Assembly: GCF_036174265.1 (NCBI RefSeq)
Contig: NZ_CP108055.1
Coordinates: forward strand, 5,270,001-5,334,000
Reading direction: 5' to 3'
DNA from: Streptomyces sp. NBC_00285
GTDB lineage: Bacteria > Actinomycetota > Actinomycetes > Streptomycetales > Streptomycetaceae
Length of the DNA stretch: 64,000 nucleotides
Within the stretch, counting starts at the first letter, position 1, and every line of letters starts with the position of its first letter. The notes under the pieces were generated by a model. The model had not been told where the DNA came from and searched no databases. It worked only from the letters and a program-made list of their open reading frames with translations. Both the position numbers and the translations under genes were made by a program. This document shows positions 61,768-64,000 of the stretch, piece by piece.

Positions 61768-62816
61768 ACGGCGGCCCCCTCGGCGCCGGCCCCCACATCG
61801 GGCACAGCCCCCTCGCCGGCGGACCGGAAGACAGGGAGCACCAGGTCGTCGTCGTAGGAGCGGAACTCCAGCCGCACCGGCATCCCGATCCGCACTTTGT
61901 CGTACGGCGTCCCGACCACGTTGCTGATCATCCGTACGCCCTCCGCGAGTTCGATCAGCACGACGGCGTAAGGGCCCGCCCCTTCGTCCGGGCCGTCACC
62001 GGACTCCGTGAAGGCCGGAAAGGGCGGGTGGTGCATGACGACGTACGAGTAGACGGTGCCCTCGCCACTCGCCTCGACGGTGTCCCAGTCGGGGCCGCCG
62101 CATCGCGAGCAGCCCGGGAGCCAGGGGAAGCGCAGGGCGGCGCAGGCGGCGCAGCGCTGGATGAGGAGCCGACGCTGTCGTACGCCCTCCCAGAAACCGG
62201 CGTTGTCGCGGTTGACGACGGGCCGGGGGCGGGGCGGGGCCTTCTTCCGCCGGGCGGGTGCGTACTTGAGGATGCGGAAGCGGTGGGTGCCGACGAGGGT
62301 CCGGTCCACGCGGACGTCGGTGCGGGTGGTGACGAAGTGGCCCGTGCCGAGCTTGGTGGTCTTACGGGCCGAGACCGACTCGATGACGGAGTCGAAGGTG
62401 ATCTCGTCGCCGGGACGCAGGGGACCGAGGTACTCCTGCTCGCAGTCCGTGGCGACGACCGAGGTGCAGCCGGACTCGTCGAGGAGGGCGAGGAGTTCGT
62501 CGTACGCCGGGGAGCGGCCAGTGGTGTGCCCCGCCAGGCCGCCCATCGTCCAGACCTGGAGCATGGTGGGCGGGGCGATGGCGTCGGGGCCGGTGTAGGC
62601 CGGGTTGGTGTCGCCCAGGGCCTCGCACCAGTGGCGGATCATAGGAGCGTTGACGGGGTCCTTGCCGGTGCCTGCGACGGCGGCGGGGAGTCCTTCGTAG
62701 GCCTTGAGCCGGGCCGCCAGGTCGTCTTCGCCCACGGGTCCCACGGGTCCCACTGGTCCCACGGGGTCCATGTCGTCCACGCTGTCCGCAGGATCCGCGG
62801 GGTCCACGGAGTTCAT
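61764..62816 (-). CDS. ChsH2-like MaoC N-terminal plus DUF35/OB-fold protein
   Basis: 350 residues from ATG 62816 (GAGGGAGCG upstream). Head: Pro/Gly repeat VGPVGPVGPVG. Residues about 30-190 are a MaoC-type domain; then a DUF35 zinc-ribbon RCAACAALRFPWLPGCSRCGG (CxxC...CxxC) and OB fold VYSYVVMHHPPFPAF ... GPYAVVLIELAEGVRMISN. Same fusion as mycobacterial ChsH2, which scaffolds ChsH1 and Ltp2. Confidence 0.92.
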   Translation of the reverse strand: MNSVDPADPADSVDDMDPVGPVGPVGPVGEDDLAARLKAYEGLPAAVAGTGKDPVNAPMIRHWCEALGDTNPAYTGPDAIAPPTMLQVWTMGGLAGHTTGRSPAYDELLALLDESGCTSVVATDCEQEYLGPLRPGDEITFDSVIESVSARKTTKLGTGHFVTTRTDVRVDRTLVGTHRFRILKYAPARRKKAPPRPRPVVNRDNAGFWEGVRQRRLLIQRCAACAALRFPWLPGCSRCGGPDWDTVEASGEGTVYSYVVMHHPPFPAFTESGDGPDEGAGPYAVVLIELAEGVRMISNVVGTPYDKVRIGMPVRLEFRSYDDDLVLPVFRSAGEGAVPDVGAGAEGAAV

Positions 62817-63119
62817 GGGCGCTCGCTCCCTCCCTCGACGGGTTTCTGACTGTCCGTCAGATATGACGGGATGTCAAGGTCGTCATCGGGTGCGCGAATA
62901 CGCCGACACGCCTGCGCGGCGGCGCCGAAGCACCGCCGCGCGGACGTGTCACTCCCCTACGAGTCCCCTTGCGAGTCCCTCTGCAAGTCCCCTTACAAGT
63001 CCCCTCTCGTGAGCCCCCTGCGAGCCCCCCTTGAGCCCCCCTTCCCCGGGCAGCCCACCCCCGGGCAGCCCGTCCCCGTGAAGCCCGTCCCCCGTCGAGG
63101 TCCCGTCAGCCCTCGCGGA
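62817..63119. other. Gene-free stretch with degenerate short repeats
   Basis: 303 bases without a supported gene. Holds the palindrome at 62846 and degenerate GAGTCCCCTTGC-type repeats from about 62959 to 63030, then CCGGGCAGCCC repeats. Confidence 0.5.
62846..62860. promoter_or_regulatory. CTGAC-GTCAG palindrome before the chsH2-like gene
   Basis: CTGACTGTCCGTCAG, 5-base arms, 30 bases upstream of the ATG at 62816. TetR-type site likely; regulator not in the window. Confidence 0.5.
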
Positions 63120-63434
63120 TCACCACCACAGCGGGGTGAAGTTGACGGACGTGTTGCTGTTCCCCTGGTTGACAGCCGTGAACGCGGAGCCCTTGACCTG
63201 CGCGGTGTTGCTCTGGTTGGAGGCGCCGGAGCCGACGGCGTTCTGTTGCGTGGTGGACGAGTTACCGCTGTTGTCGTGCCCCACACCGCTGCCCACGATG
63301 CTCGCGACACCCGCGTTCGATCCGTCGTCCGCGACGCCACCGTTGTTCGCCGCCGCGACGCCGGTGAAGAGAGCGGCGGCGAGCGGGATGGCGGAGACGG
63401 CGGCGATGACGCGGGCGGTACGGATGCTTGCCAT
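63120..63434 (-). CDS. Small secreted Asn/Gly/Ser-rich protein (curlin/chaplin-like pattern)
   Basis: 104 residues from ATG 63434 (GGAGGAAACACC upstream, ideal). Signal peptide cleaved after AAA/VAAA-NNGG. Mature chain is NNGGVADDGSNAGVASIVGSG ... NAVGSGASNQSNTAQVKGSA ... NSNTSVNFTPLWW, with Asn/Ser periodicity like amyloid-forming surface proteins. No chaplin domain is complete. Surface role possible. Confidence 0.75.
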   Translation of the reverse strand: MASIRTARVIAAVSAIPLAAALFTGVAAANNGGVADDGSNAGVASIVGSGVGHDNSGNSSTTQQNAVGSGASNQSNTAQVKGSAFTAVNQGNSNTSVNFTPLWW

Positions 63435-63782
63435 GGTGTTTCCTCCAGAACCCGGCATGTATGCCGGTAGTACGTCAAGTAAGGCTGTTCTCAAGGCAGT
63501 TGGCCGACCACCTCGGTGTTGTGCACGACGTCGCAGGACCAGAGTTGCCCACCGAATCCCCGGCGAACCAGAGCGGAAGGGGTTATTCCCCCTGAAGCGT
63601 GAGGACAAGTCGATAAACCCCTTTCGTGACTTCCGGGGCGAACCCGGGGCGACGAGGGCCCTTGATCATCAAGGGGGACACCGGGGGAAGCGTTTCGGCA
63701 GATTTCCGGCCAATCCCCCGACCTCGGCGAGTCGGGCCCACTCACCCTTCCTTTTTTCGAACACTCGTACGAACATAGAGGC

Positions 63783-64000
63783 ATGGCCACCACAGACCGG
63801 CAGGCCACGACGCTGGCCCTCGCACACGCCCTGTCAGCCGCCGAGCGCGGACTGGCCGTCATCCCCCTGTCCCGGACCAAGCTCCCGGCCCTGCGCTCCC
63901 CCCACCGCGACGACAACCCCGAAGGCCCTCCGGCACCGCCCTGCCACGGCGAGTGCGGCCGCTTCGGCCACGGGGTCTACGACGCCTCGACCGACCCCGT
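63783..64000 (+). CDS. Bifunctional DNA primase/polymerase N-terminal part, cut by the window edge
   Basis: ATG 63783; 72 residues visible. TTLALAHALSAAERGLAVIPLSRTKLPALRS is the start of the primase-polymerase (prim-pol) N-terminal family with the CHGECGRFGHGVYDAST region following. It continues beyond the window. Confidence 0.8.
   Translation, partial: MATTDRQATTLALAHALSAAERGLAVIPLSRTKLPALRSPHRDDNPEGPPAPPCHGECGRFGHGVYDASTDP

Noticed and set aside
62731..62767. 9-bp tandem repeats as a regulatory element
   Set aside because: They encode the VGPVGPVG start of the ChsH2-like protein.

Overview
This window is a piece of a Streptomyces chromosome. It has very high G+C with strong third-position G/C bias, GTG and TTG starts, an upp–tadA–sigF–sigN gene order that I recall from S. 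coelicolor (the SCO4041 to SCO4034 neighbourhood), a Streptomyces subtilisin-inhibitor-type gene, Streptomyces intergenic repeats and many MarR/TetR–exporter pairs. Nothing was searched against a database; family names come from motifs read in the translations.

Layout. 1–8.2 kb: an SDR cut by the window edge, a frameshifted DUF72 gene, a leftward run (penicillin-acylase/acetyltransferase fusion, cupin_5 protein, broken SDR, CopC-CopD protein), and a divergent siderophore-interacting flavoprotein. The last two divergent units share a DtxR/IdeR-type iron box at 6773–6791. 8.3–17.7 kb: core genes, including a HerA-like ATPase, a LytR_C protein, upp, a tadA cluster, tRNA-Ser(CGA), and the tandem sigma factors sigF and sigN with ACATGT motifs around them. 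17.8–25.6 kb: a MarR regulator, an MFS exporter fused to carboxypeptidase-regulatory-like domains, a YceI protein, a methyltransferase, an F420-type oxidoreductase and an MFS/TetR pair. 25.7–31.8 kb: a tightly coupled response regulator, sensor kinase, GT2–GtrA and GT39 operon. 31.9–36 kb: mixed small genes (DUF2797, MarR, GtrA, NUDIX, cytidine-deaminase-like).

Accessory region, 36–50 kb. It starts with a probable STAND/NB-ARC NTPase with about sixteen 42-residue TPR units, a translationally coupled small partner sharing a short motif with it, and a separate TPR protein. Then come an IS5-type transposase remnant and a fragment of a kinase gene. A 121-bp perfect direct repeat containing the 3' half of tRNA-Arg(ACG) occurs at 41800 and again at 49689, ending in the intact tRNA gene. 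The 7.9 kb between the repeats looks like an integrated island without an integrase. It carries XRE/ImmA, DUF2188, CmtR/cation transporter, Imm53, XRE-DUF5919/NUDIX and a glycine-rich-domain-like/kinase-like pair, and contains a second att-like scar, a 3' half of tRNA-Ser(UGA).

50–64 kb returns to core-like DNA: tRNA-Ser(GCT), a subtilisin-inhibitor-like protein, a giant PAS/receiver protein with a 650-residue low-complexity middle, TetR/MFS with paired operators, an acyl-CoA synthetase, a SigE-family ECF sigma factor, and a three-gene operon resembling the mycobacterial chsH2–chsH1–ltp2 steroid side-chain genes. The window ends with a small secreted Asn/Gly-rich protein and the start of a primase-polymerase-like gene.

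The candidates most worth following are the tRNA-Arg island with its duplicated kinase end, the STAND-TPR cassette, and the iron-boxed acylase–acetyltransferase fusion.
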